Shown in pieces: positions 23,199 to 33,607 of a stretch of DNA of 64,000 nt. Positions within the stretch are counted from its first letter, which is position 1, and the number at the start of each line of letters is the position of its first letter. Source of the stretch: Aquella oligotrophica (GTDB lineage Bacteria > Pseudomonadota > Gammaproteobacteria > Burkholderiales > UBA11063); NCBI RefSeq assembly GCF_002892535.1, contig NZ_CP024847.1:558001-622000 (forward strand), given 5' to 3'. Position numbers and translations under genes: made by a program. The notes beneath the pieces are model-generated. The model was not told the DNA's origin, did not search any database, and saw only the letters and a program-made list of their open reading frames with translations.

Positions 23199-23618
23199 AT
23201 GCAGTTAACCTTATTCACTGACATTGCTCTAAAAGCAATCATGTACCTTAAACAATCATCGGATCTCGTGACTATCGATGAAATCGCTGGGAAATTTAAT
23301 GTACCGCGCAATCATCTAATAAAAGTTTTAAACTTTATGGTTCATCAAAAGTGGATTGGTTCAGTCCGTGGGCGCAATGGGGGATTATTCTATAATTTAT
23401 CTAGTGATAGCCTAAAGCTCGGTCAGACAATCATGATTTTGGAAAATCGGGAAGAATTACTTGATTGTGATGCCTGTATCCTTCATTCCAATTGTGATCT
23501 ACGTGGTATGTTACGTGGAGCAGTAAATGCATTTTATGATTATTTGGATCAGTACACATTAAATGATTTAAATGGGCAGCGCACTAGAGCTTTTATAAAT
23601 TTACTTATAAAAGAATAG
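23199..23618 (+). CDS. nsrR: Rrf2-family transcriptional regulator, NsrR-like
   Basis: 139 residues with an N-terminal winged helix (MQLTLFTDIALKAIMYL, VPRNHLIKVLNFMVHQKWIGSVRGRNGG) and three cysteines, Cys90, Cys93 and Cys99, that would hold an iron-sulphur cluster. The recognition-helix sequence and the MQLT-FTD start are those of NsrR, the NO-sensing repressor, rather than IscR. It is divergent from aox across two NsrR-like sites. It probably represses aox, the globin and perhaps itself. Confidence 0.85.
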   Translation: MQLTLFTDIALKAIMYLKQSSDLVTIDEIAGKFNVPRNHLIKVLNFMVHQKWIGSVRGRNGGLFYNLSSDSLKLGQTIMILENREELLDCDACILHSNCDLRGMLRGAVNAFYDYLDQYTLNDLNGQRTRAFINLLIKE

Positions 23619-23651
23619 TGGCTGCCCAAGCGCTACTTTGAGTACTACTAA

Positions 23652-25829
<2,178 letters not shown>

Positions 25830-26087
25830 TTATATTTAATATCGGTGAGAGGGTAATTATTACTGATTTATATCTTATCTAGCCAATTAATTTTAATGAT
25901 GGGCTTGATAGTCAAAAACTAACTCTCTGATTAAGAGGCGAGTGTTGGATTTTGGTTTATCTATAGTTTACTGATTTGAAATGGTTAAATTATTTATAAT
26001 GCTTAAATCAGCTTATTTGGCGTAATGAGGTTTGCTAAGGTAGGGTATCAGATGATAAAATTGAAAAAATGTTATAAGGTGCAGTAA

Positions 26088-27215
26088 ATGAAAAAAATAA
26101 GTCTGGTTTTATTATCGCTACTAAGTCTAACTGCTTGTAATAGCGGTAGTAGCTCTTCAAGCGGTGGTTCAACAACCTATCCACCAAATCCTACAAATAC
26201 ATTGCCTAGTGGTTATCAGTGCTTGCCTAGTGGATATCCTACATCTTCAAGTAATTCTGGAGGTAATGCTAAAATTGCTTATGGAAGTGATTGTCAAGTT
26301 GAAAATGTAAGTGCGCCAACACAGGCAACATTGGAAAGCATGGCGGTTGCTTTAACCAATGGTACGGGTGGTAGATATTGTACTGGAACGCCACTTAGTT
26401 ATAATCCTGCAACAGGTGTTGGTTATGTGTTAAGTGCAGCACATTGTGTAGTTGGGAACCCTAAATCTATTGGTGCTGAGGTTACGGCTAATAATATAAC
26501 TACTTTTACTAAGATTGACTCAGTTACTAATACTCATGTTAATTATATAAATCAAACTTTAAATGCTTCTAACAATACAGGAACAACTGGGACTATTACT
26601 GCAGTATATATTCCAAGCCAGTATTGCCAGGTAGCTCCTTTTACACTAAATCAGTATGGTAATTATGAGTGTGGTTATCTTCCTGCACAAAATGGCGATT
26701 TGGCATTATTAAAAGTTAATTTTACTAGTGCTCAGTCGATGAATGTTAACTCACAAGTAAAGCTTGCTCCAAGTGGTCTAACTATGGCGCAACCTAGCTA
26801 TATTATGGCATTAGGATATGGTATTACAAATACTAATCAATACAATACCAATTTGTTTTATATTACCTATGAATATTTTGCTAATAATAGCTATCAAGGT
26901 GAAACTGGTTTATCCACATTAATGAATGGTTATTCACCATCAGGAACTAATGCTTATTATAGTATTATTTGTGGTGGCGATTCTGGTGGTGGCGACTTCT
27001 ATTGGGATGGTGCTAACTGGAATCTGGTTGGAGCGCATTCTTATGGTTCTTCAATATGTGGGTCAGCAAATGTAAATTATGCTGGAGCTAATGATGTGTC
27101 TGCGGATGTGCGACCATTTACCACTCAACTACAGCAAATTATGGCTCAGGATACTACTCCAACTGGTTGTAATGCTTCGGTAAGTGGTTTTATTTGTGCG
27201 GCTCAACCTCAATAG
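26088..27215 (+). CDS. Secreted trypsin-like serine protease lipoprotein
   Basis: 375 residues. The lipobox LTAC (about 14-17) is followed by a serine-glycine-rich linker (NSGSSSSSGGS), so the enzyme is probably tethered to the outer membrane. The trypsin triad is visible: VLSAAHCV (His), GDLALLKV (Asp) and CGGDSGGGDF (Ser). Additional cysteines in QYCQVAP, ECGYLP and SSICGS could form disulphides. Target unknown. A GTGCAG stretch, not a strong ribosome site, precedes the ATG. A strong terminator follows. Confidence 0.88.
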   Translation: MKKISLVLLSLLSLTACNSGSSSSSGGSTTYPPNPTNTLPSGYQCLPSGYPTSSSNSGGNAKIAYGSDCQVENVSAPTQATLESMAVALTNGTGGRYCTGTPLSYNPATGVGYVLSAAHCVVGNPKSIGAEVTANNITTFTKIDSVTNTHVNYINQTLNASNNTGTTGTITAVYIPSQYCQVAPFTLNQYGNYECGYLPAQNGDLALLKVNFTSAQSMNVNSQVKLAPSGLTMAQPSYIMALGYGITNTNQYNTNLFYITYEYFANNSYQGETGLSTLMNGYSPSGTNAYYSIICGGDSGGGDFYWDGANWNLVGAHSYGSSICGSANVNYAGANDVSADVRPFTTQLQQIMAQDTTPTGCNASVSGFICAAQPQ

Positions 27216-27236
27216 CAGGTACACTTGAAATAAAAC

Positions 27237-27264
27237 AATCGGGATACTTTCCCGATTTTTTTTA
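27237..27264 (+). terminator. Terminator after the protease gene
   Basis: AATCGGGA and TCCCGATT form an 8-bp stem with a TACTT loop and are followed by seven T bases. The convergent lipoprotein gene ends at 27262, within the tail. Confidence 0.92.
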
Positions 27265-27681
27265 TTTATAATAGCTAATATTTATCTGATTACCCTTCAA
27301 ATTAACTCGTCCGCTATCGAGTTTGCAGCAATGCTCTATATAAATTTGGTTACTTACCTGTTCATGTACTTGGTTTGCTACCTGATTTGCTAAGTCTGAT
27401 TCAGCTTTATAAGTGATTCTTACGTCTAAGTTAGGGTTTCTTTTAGCATTCTTTATTACCATATCTGAAATTTCTTTGGCATTTGAATTTGCACTTGGAT
27501 TATTATCGCGGAAAAATACCAGTTGCTTACCGCTAAAAACCTTGCTCTCATCATCTACATAAATAATCGGCTTTTTTGCTGATTGTGTAGTGTTGTTAGC
27601 CGTTGCATTAGCACAGCTGGATATTAAAAACCCCGCTGAGATCAGCATAAGATTAATTGTATTAATAGTCCTTTTTTTCAT
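27262..27681 (-). CDS. Small lipoprotein of unknown function
   Basis: 139 residues with a basic N-terminus and the lipobox LISSC (about 19-23), so it is exported and lipidated. The mature region is hydrophilic, with VFFRDNNPSAN, a charged central helix (KEISDMVIKNAKRNP) and HCCKLDSG near the end. I do not recognise the family. Its ATG overlaps the stop of the thioesterase gene (ATGA), and GAGG lies in the end of that gene, so the pair is translationally coupled. Confidence 0.7.
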   Translation of the reverse strand: MKKRTINTINLMLISAGFLISSCANATANNTTQSAKKPIIYVDDESKVFSGKQLVFFRDNNPSANSNAKEISDMVIKNAKRNPNLDVRITYKAESDLANQVANQVHEQVSNQIYIEHCCKLDSGRVNLKGNQINISYYK

Positions 27682-28112
27682 TTTAATTCCTCATTTACTT
27701 TATTTATATCTTCAAGTATATAATCGTATTGTGGTGGTGGCATTATACTACGTCCGGTAGTAAAATTAATCCAAATTACGGTTGCGGTCGCAGTTGCATA
27801 GATTAGATCAGGGGTATTTTTATCGCGAATAATATGTTCAAGATATATTTTGCGACCAGCTTTATGATTTAAGTATAATTCAACGACTATTTCTGCTGGG
27901 TAGGTGATTGGTTTCAGATATTTACAACCGACTTCACCGACAATTGGACCGAAAGTAGTTGGATCAATGATTATATTGTGGGACAACAGCCAGTCAAAAC
28001 GGCATTCCTGTAAATAGGTAAAATACGCGGCATTATTGACATGGTTGAATGCATCCATATCATCCCAACGAATGACATAGTTTTTACTATATAATAAGGG
28101 TTTATTCTCCAT
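27678..28112 (-). CDS. Acyl-CoA thioesterase, 4HBT hotdog fold
   Basis: A 144-residue single-hotdog protein. RWDDMDAFNHVNNAAYFTYLQECR is the 4-hydroxybenzoyl-CoA thioesterase/YbgC signature, whose Asp (in MDAFNH) is the catalytic residue. Later parts (VGEVGCKYLKPITYP, GRKIYLEHII) match the fold. It probably hydrolyses an acyl-CoA, chain length unknown. It is coupled to the lipoprotein gene downstream and is divergent from the RidA-like gene. Confidence 0.88.
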   Translation of the reverse strand: MENKPLLYSKNYVIRWDDMDAFNHVNNAAYFTYLQECRFDWLLSHNIIIDPTTFGPIVGEVGCKYLKPITYPAEIVVELYLNHKAGRKIYLEHIIRDKNTPDLIYATATATVIWINFTTGRSIMPPPQYDYILEDINKVNEELK

Positions 28113-28189
28113 TTGGATTCCTAAAGAATGGAGACTTAATTATAACGTATTTTGTAATGCTCTATCAGCTTTTATAGGTGTTAAAAACG

Positions 28190-28552
28190 ATGTCAGTTAA
28201 AAGAATTGGAACAACCGCGAGGTGGTCGGATGCGGTGATTCACAATAATACAGTATATTTGGTAGAAGTGCCATCAAATCTTGATGGAAATATTAGTGAA
28301 CAAGCAAAAAATCTGCTTTCGTCAGTAGAGTCGCGATTGCTTGAGGTAGGTAGTAATAAGTCGAATATCTTAATGGCAACGATTTACCTTTCAAGTATTA
28401 ATCATATTGGTGCCTTTAATGAAATATGGGATGCTTGGCTTCCAGCGGGTACAGCTCCGGTTCGTGCATGTATTGAAGCAAGGTTGGCAAATTCGACATA
28501 TTTAGTTGAAATACAGTTAACTGCGGCATTAGGGCCTTCTAGGGTTAATTAA
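28190..28552 (+). CDS. RidA-family protein, YoaB-like
   Basis: 120 residues from ATG 28190, which has AGGTG nine bases upstream; a GTG at 28178 would overlap that site. KRIGTTARWSDAVIHNNTVYLVEVP, then SNKSNILMATIYLS and APVRACIEARLAN, follow E. coli YoaB closely. The Arg in PVRACIEA is the residue that binds the carboxylate of reactive enamine/imine intermediates in active RidA proteins. Deaminase activity is therefore plausible. Its stop overlaps the convergent gene for PAS regulator D by four bases. Confidence 0.87.
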   Translation: MSVKRIGTTARWSDAVIHNNTVYLVEVPSNLDGNISEQAKNLLSSVESRLLEVGSNKSNILMATIYLSSINHIGAFNEIWDAWLPAGTAPVRACIEARLANSTYLVEIQLTAALGPSRVN

Positions 28553-29322
28553 CATATCCACAAATCAAATACATCATGAGTAATGTCATGAGAACCTTCC
28601 GGTAGAAACTCTGCCGGAACGGCAACATCATATCCGTATTTAAAAGATACGTCCTTTAATGCATCACTGGTAGTTACATTAAAAATACTCTTTAATTTGA
28701 GTAATTGCTTATTCACGGCAGTTGGTGAAATTTTATGTCCAAATCTTGTCATCCAGTCAGCGATCTCCGTATATGAATAATTGCGCACATAAAGATAAAT
28801 AATCATTTGTTGTACCCGAGTTAAGGTTACTTCGGCAAAATCGTTGCGATTTAATGGGTAGTAGCCTTCTAATTTATGGAATTTAGCTCCCAGATTAGCA
28901 AGTCTTGCTACGGTAAAGGGCTTATACTGTAGATGCAAGCAAAGAAAATTATTGTCTAGATCAAATACAGGAGTTTTATGGACAATATATGCATCAACAA
29001 TGTTTTCATTTTTGCGCACTTCAAGATAAATTCGACGTTGATTTGTCTTAATTATTTCTGCATGAGTTCTGATAAGTTGTTCTATGCTACTTTCTTTAAA
29101 AATCCCTGGGATTTTTTTTATAAAATTTTCACCAATCTTGGGTGGTTTTTCTAGTTTCAATAACTGATTAAACGCTTCATTAACAAATAAAATCCGATTT
29201 AACTCGTCAAGTATTACAAATGCATATGCCAGTGAGTTAGACAATAAGCCGCAACTATCTATGTACTCTTTACGGTTAGTTGAGATTTTTTTGCGCTCTA
29301 ATTGGGTGTAATTATATTCCAT
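28549..29322 (-). CDS. PAS domain regulator with C-terminal HTH (family member D)
   Basis: 257 residues. A PAS-like region (SLAYAFVILDELNRILFVNEAFNQLL) is followed by a C-terminal HTH block: VTLTRVQQMIIYLYVRNYSYTEIADWMTRF, TAVNKQLLKLKSIFNV and VPAEFLPEG. It is the most divergent of the six but keeps the spacing. A perfect palindrome GGTATAAAAATTTATACC lies 70 bp upstream of its start (29392-29409), and the same palindrome precedes member E. It is divergent from an outer-membrane barrel gene. Confidence 0.7.
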   Translation of the reverse strand: MEYNYTQLERKKISTNRKEYIDSCGLLSNSLAYAFVILDELNRILFVNEAFNQLLKLEKPPKIGENFIKKIPGIFKESSIEQLIRTHAEIIKTNQRRIYLEVRKNENIVDAYIVHKTPVFDLDNNFLCLHLQYKPFTVARLANLGAKFHKLEGYYPLNRNDFAEVTLTRVQQMIIYLYVRNYSYTEIADWMTRFGHKISPTAVNKQLLKLKSIFNVTTSDALKDVSFKYGYDVAVPAEFLPEGSHDITHDVFDLWIC

Positions 29323-29391
29323 AGGTTAGATGTGTCCATGATGTTAGTTTTTTTATATCTGTGTAATTTTACAACATTTGCTGATTTTTAT

Positions 29392-29409
29392 GGTATAAAA
29401 ATTTATACC
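29392..29409. promoter_or_regulatory. Palindrome shared by PAS regulators D and E, copy 1
   Basis: GGTATAAAAATTTATACC has perfect 8-bp arms. It is followed by CATTTTG and GGTG, as in copy 2. It lies between member D (minus strand) and the beta-barrel gene (plus strand), 187 bases before the latter. A candidate operator for an autoregulating PAS-HTH protein. Confidence 0.6.
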
Positions 29410-29595
29410 TCATCATTTTGTGGTGTCTAGTGATAACGAATACTTTTGTATCTGCATCTATTGACTTGTCTTATTTTTGAGAAATGGTGTTTTCTTTGGA
29501 TGGATGTTTGTGGGTGTTTTTGCCCGTATACCAGTAGTGTAGCGAGAGCTTACAATTGCTAGTGTGTAATTATTTTAAGAAAGCAAGTGATTTAA

Positions 29596-30144
29596 ATGAA
29601 TAAATTAAAAGTAATGGCAGTTTGTTTGGGGCTTGTTGCATTAAGTAATGCAGATCAACTAACTGGAAGTGGAGCATACATTAATGCCAACGCTGGTTTT
29701 GGGACAATGCAGTATTTACCAACAGGTTCATTTGCCGCGACCTTAAATGCAGGCTATGCTTTTAACCGCTCATTTGGTTTAGAGGGTGGCTATGCATGGT
29801 TACCAAGCAGTCAGTATGGAGCATCACAATATAATAATATTTTTGATGTGGCAGCAAAAGGAACTTTGCCATTAAGTCGTGTTTTTGCTTTATATGGGCG
29901 TTTGGGAGCTGGTCTTAACTATCAAAGCTTTAGTGGCACAACTAATCCGGGCACTCCATCATCTTACTGTCAGAATAGTACGATGTCAAATTTTGTAGGT
30001 TTAGCAGGAGTGGGAGGATCATTTGCGATTAGTAATCATTTTGATTTACGAGTAGAAGATACAATTTATGTACCATTTGGTGGCGGAAATCAGAGTGCTG
30101 GAGCAACGAATTTGGTACTGGGTGGTGTACAGTACAATTTCTAA
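29596..30144 (+). CDS. Outer-membrane beta-barrel protein, OmpA/OmpX-like size
   Basis: 182 residues with a signal peptide (cleavage about SNA-DQ, residues 19-20) and alternating hydrophobic strands rich in Gly and aromatics (GSGAYINANAGFG, GLEGGYAWLP, LYGRLGAGLNYQ, LVLGGVQYNF). The terminal Phe is the usual BAM-recognition end. About eight strands fit. A cysteine (SYCQNS) lies in a predicted surface loop. Role unknown. A hairpin follows at 30178. Confidence 0.85.
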   Translation: MNKLKVMAVCLGLVALSNADQLTGSGAYINANAGFGTMQYLPTGSFAATLNAGYAFNRSFGLEGGYAWLPSSQYGASQYNNIFDVAAKGTLPLSRVFALYGRLGAGLNYQSFSGTTNPGTPSSYCQNSTMSNFVGLAGVGGSFAISNHFDLRVEDTIYVPFGGGNQSAGATNLVLGGVQYNF

Positions 30145-30177
30145 ATAGCAACATTATAAAAGATTCCTTCATGAGAG

Positions 30178-30216
30178 CAGGGTGATAGACAAGAAATATC
30201 ATCCTGTTTATTTTGA
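30178..30216 (+). terminator. Terminator after the beta-barrel gene
   Basis: CAGGGTGATA and TATCATCCTG pair over 10 bp with one G-U, with a 9-base loop, then TTTATTTT. Confidence 0.78.
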
Positions 30217-30304
30217 GAGATGACCATATTTACTAAAGCAAAACTAAGTATACATGGTAGATAAGAAATAAAAAATATAGAAATAATTGGTATAAGAGGC
30301 ATGC

Positions 30305-32410
30305 ATGAAAAATCTGACAACAAAGACATTCGTACATGGAAGAAGTCGTAGGATTCAGAATCTGGCATTAGCAGGGATAACCGCAGCGGTATTAAGTGCG
30401 TGTGGAGGCGGAAGCGGTGGCTGCTGCACAGTTCCACCTAATGGAAATAGTCAATTAATCTTTGTAGCCCCAAGTATCTTACCTTCATTAGCGAACAAGA
30501 CAGGTATCAACTACATGGGAGTATATAACCCATCAGATGTAGCGATAAGTGGAATCAAGTATAGTGTTGGGCAGCAGGTAGGCTCAGGAAATAGCATAAC
30601 CATGGATCAGGCAAGTGCATTAGCCTGTGCAAATATAGCAGCAAAAAGTAGCTGTTACCTGAAATTCTCAGTACCAGAATCAACAATAGCAGGAGGTACG
30701 GTAGTAAGTGCAATAGATAGTAATGGAGCCGAAGCAGCAACACCGTTAGCAATTGGAGTGCAACAAGTACCATATAGCGAATCAGCCAATGCAAATGGAG
30801 TAGGCTTATATTTCTATCCCAAAGCGCAATATAGCGAAAGCGGAGTACCATTTATCTTGGTAACCGCAGTAGTGCAGTCACCAAATGTAGGGACAATCAA
30901 TACGATAGAGTTGGTAGATGAAAGTGGGAATGTAATTCCGAACCAGATGGTAACAAGTAATAACGCAGGACCAGGTAGTTCACCGCTACAAATGGGAGAT
31001 GTAGTAGAGATAGAGTTACCGATTCCGCAGGGAGTAAACCTGACGCAGAATATCAAAGTACAGACATCGTACCAGACACTAGCTACATCAGCGGTAAGTA
31101 GCTTAGCCGAGAGACTAAACCTGAAGAGTGAGGCATTAAAAGCTACGACAAATAGTAGTACGAGTACAGCAACCTATACACTGACTACACAGGGAAATAA
31201 CATCAATCTGCAATTAACACCAAATCAGGTGTATCTGACACAGAAAGATTCAATCCAGTATGGTTACTTATACAATATAGGAGATTTGACAGCATCACAG
31301 ATAACGGTAACGAGCAGCAGTCCGAATGTGAAGATAACAGTAGCAGATGAGATATTAAATGGACAGCGAGTAATCAAGGTAACGTATGAGTTGATTAATA
31401 CAAGTGTAGCACCGACAACAAATGCGGTACTAGTAACAGGAACGAACCCGAGTGGACAGACAGAGACAAGTACTGGGGGTACAAGTCAAAATGTGAATCC
31501 AGATGTGGTGCCGACACCAACGCCAAGTCCGACACCTACCCCGACTCCAACGCCTACTCCGGGACCAGGTCCATCTCCTGGACCTGCATTGACTGTCACA
31601 ACCAGTGCAACTGTTACCGCAGGTGCAGAATGCCGTGACGTTACAGTTACAGCCCCTTCCCCAGTTTTATTAGATACTACTGTAACGGTTACCATAAATC
31701 CTACTTCTGCTAATGCTTATGGGTTTGGATCAGGTCCTAGTGGAGCACCATTTTCAGGAACTGCAACTTGTACTATATTTGCAACCAATCCTTCTTGTAC
31801 TATTGGTGATGGAAATGGTTTATGTGCTGCTACAGGTACTGGTGGTACAGAATTTACTATTATTGCAAGTGCAACTGGGTATCAAAATGGTAGTACGCCA
31901 GTTACAATTGCATCCCCACCTGCACCAACTTCTTGTGGCGGTGGAAATTGCCGTATTTTTGCAACATCAAGTGCTACTGATGGTGATTTGGTGTCTGCGG
32001 CTGTTTCTGCTGGCGGTACTAATATTACTACTGGTTTTGAAGCTGCCAATTACTTATGCCAGAATGATACAAATAATCCTGTGTCAGGAAGTACATACTG
32101 GAAAGCAATGCTAGAAGGGAATAGTGCAACTAATAATGGAACAGTTTACTATCGTCCAGATCAAACTACTCAAATTGGTATTGGTAATGGAAACAATTTG
32201 GCAAGTTTAGATAATTTCGTAGCTCCATCTGTGAGTTGGGTTTGGACAGGGGGGCAAGGTGCCGGTTATAATTGTAGTGATTGGACATCGGGTTCAGGAT
32301 CCGTTTCAGGAACAACAGGTTGGGGTGATACGCCTCAATATTGGATCTCGAATTGGCCGGTTTGTACTCAGCAGGCTTATCTTTATTGTGTAGAACAATT
32401 CCATAATTAA
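30305..32410 (+). CDS. Large secreted lipoprotein with shared N-terminal module, PT linker and DUF1554-like C-terminus
   Basis: 701 residues. A long basic N-region and lipobox LSAC precede CGGGSGG. Residues about 50-380 form a beta-rich module (YMGVYNPSDVAISGIKYSVG, CYLKFSVPES, QVYLTQKDS) that recurs in the protein at 41057. A PTPTPSPTPTP linker (about 400-425) follows. The C-terminal part from CGGGNCRIFATSS to AYLYCVEQ, with YWKAMLEG and WVWTGGQGA, matches the DUF1554 domain seen in Leptospira-type surface proteins. Codon choice changes from A-ending to T-ending after the linker. AAGAGG precedes ATG 30305. A G6 run at about 32251 stays in frame. Confidence 0.8.
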   Translation: MKNLTTKTFVHGRSRRIQNLALAGITAAVLSACGGGSGGCCTVPPNGNSQLIFVAPSILPSLANKTGINYMGVYNPSDVAISGIKYSVGQQVGSGNSITMDQASALACANIAAKSSCYLKFSVPESTIAGGTVVSAIDSNGAEAATPLAIGVQQVPYSESANANGVGLYFYPKAQYSESGVPFILVTAVVQSPNVGTINTIELVDESGNVIPNQMVTSNNAGPGSSPLQMGDVVEIELPIPQGVNLTQNIKVQTSYQTLATSAVSSLAERLNLKSEALKATTNSSTSTATYTLTTQGNNINLQLTPNQVYLTQKDSIQYGYLYNIGDLTASQITVTSSSPNVKITVADEILNGQRVIKVTYELINTSVAPTTNAVLVTGTNPSGQTETSTGGTSQNVNPDVVPTPTPSPTPTPTPTPTPGPGPSPGPALTVTTSATVTAGAECRDVTVTAPSPVLLDTTVTVTINPTSANAYGFGSGPSGAPFSGTATCTIFATNPSCTIGDGNGLCAATGTGGTEFTIIASATGYQNGSTPVTIASPPAPTSCGGGNCRIFATSSATDGDLVSAAVSAGGTNITTGFEAANYLCQNDTNNPVSGSTYWKAMLEGNSATNNGTVYYRPDQTTQIGIGNGNNLASLDNFVAPSVSWVWTGGQGAGYNCSDWTSGSGSVSGTTGWGDTPQYWISNWPVCTQQAYLYCVEQFHN

Positions 32411-32444
32411 TTGTTATACTATTAATGTTATATAATAAATAAAA

Positions 32445-32471
32445 GGCAATGCTAATAATATTAGCATTGCC
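32445..32471 (-). terminator. Hairpin terminator between the lipoprotein and PAS regulator E
   Basis: GGCAATGCTAAT and ATTAGCATTGCC form a perfect 12-bp stem with a 3-base loop. On the minus strand it is followed by TTTTATTTATT, so it best ends regulator E, and it may work both ways. Confidence 0.82.
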
Positions 32472-32579
32472 AATAGCTAATTTCATGTTAATGCATGATC
32501 TTTTAATCAAGTTAACTGATTAATTATGAAATTGGCTACAAATTGTTTTTTTAATTATGCTACTATATTATTGATTATA

Positions 32580-33290
32580 TTAACGACTTAGATCAATAAA
32601 GCGATTGCTTAAAAGAGAGTTTGGTATTTTATTGTGATAGCCGTGTAGTTGTAATTTAGCCAATAGACTATCTTTATTACTAACGTTAAATTTTGGGTAT
32701 AGATAACGACTAACTATATTCCGTACCGTTTTCTCGGTAATAATTCGCTGATTAAATCGACTGATAATTTCTGCAATTTCTACATAGCTTGAGCAGTAAA
32801 ACAATAAAAAGGCAATCTGATGTTCACGCTTAGTTAAAAATTCATCATTATGTGGTAAATTATTATTTACTATTGGTTGCGCGTTTTTTATCAATATTTG
32901 AAAAAACGTATCAATTTTTATTGTACAAAATTCAAAGCGTAAGCCAATGACGTATCTTGTATTTGGTTCCATAATGGGTGAAATACAAGCGCCTAAAACT
33001 TGTATTTTATCCTCAATTTTATGTAGTAAGTTCGCAATTAATACTGGAACTGTTATACCTTCGGTTATTGCTTTGTTAAAGGCTTTGAGTGATGGTTGAA
33101 TATTTTCATCCGGTATAAGTGCTGTTGCATGAATATGTTTGCCAACAACTGATTGCAGATTTTTATTTCCCACTTTTAAGTATTGATTTCCTGCAAATCT
33201 TGCAATTAAATCTCTATCAAGGACAATCATAAAGGTATCACTGTAAAAATCTTCACAGTGTCTTATATATTTTTCAAGATGCTTATTCAT
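32580..33290 (-). CDS. PAS domain regulator with C-terminal HTH (family member E)
   Basis: 236 residues from ATG 33290; a longer reading needs TTG 33317. The N-terminal sensor part (MIVLDRDLIARFAGNQYLKVG) is PAS-like but loose. The C-terminal HTH is typical of the family: LTKREHQIAFLLFYCSSYVEIAEII, TVRNIVSRYLYPKFNVSNKDSLL and KIPNSLL. The same palindrome that stands before member D lies about 180 bp upstream (33469-33488), with no other plus-strand gene nearby to claim it. A terminator follows. Confidence 0.72.
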   Translation of the reverse strand: MNKHLEKYIRHCEDFYSDTFMIVLDRDLIARFAGNQYLKVGNKNLQSVVGKHIHATALIPDENIQPSLKAFNKAITEGITVPVLIANLLHKIEDKIQVLGACISPIMEPNTRYVIGLRFEFCTIKIDTFFQILIKNAQPIVNNNLPHNDEFLTKREHQIAFLLFYCSSYVEIAEIISRFNQRIITEKTVRNIVSRYLYPKFNVSNKDSLLAKLQLHGYHNKIPNSLLSNRFIDLSR

Positions 33291-33468
33291 TCGGACTATT
33301 ATTGTTATTTTAATCAATTATTTATATAGACATGATTGTAAGTGTTTAATGAATTAATTGTATATGGGCAGAAATACCCACAATTAAGCTGCTGTTAAAA
33401 CTTTTGTTAAAATGTGTATATATAACAATTGGATATTTGAGTGTGTTGAGGCTGATTATAATGTTTTA

Positions 33469-33488
33469 GGGTATAAAAATTTATACCC
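33469..33488. promoter_or_regulatory. Palindrome shared by PAS regulators D and E, copy 2
   Basis: GGGTATAAAAATTTATACCC has perfect 9-bp arms; its 18-bp core is identical to copy 1 at 29392. Flanking GCTGATT upstream and CATTTTG plus GGTGGTG downstream also recur. The only gene it can serve by position is regulator E on the minus strand. Confidence 0.62.
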
Positions 33489-33562
33489 ATTTTGATGGTG
33501 GTGATTTACTATAGCATACTCACTATAGTAGTACTATGCATAGCATTCATCAACAGAGCAAC

Positions 33563-33586
33563 GGTGTTTTCTTCTATAAAAACACC
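33563..33586 (-). terminator. Hairpin after the gamma-glutamyltransferase gene
   Basis: GGTGTTTT and AAAACACC pair perfectly over 8 bp with an 8-base loop, 22 bases after the ggt stop on the minus strand. The T-tail is weak. Confidence 0.6.
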
Positions 33587-33607
33587 CAAAAGTTACGACT
33601 AGATGGT

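Noticed and set aside
31486-31695. Antisense ORFs rich in Val-Gly repeats across the PT linkers (also 42187-42426)
   Set aside because: Shadow translation of the repeated Pro-Thr codons on the other strand.
32247-32260. Another G6 run, in the DUF1554 lipoprotein gene
   Set aside because: The frame continues correctly through WTGGQGAGYNCSDW to the end of the domain, so no shift is needed; it serves as a control for the other two.
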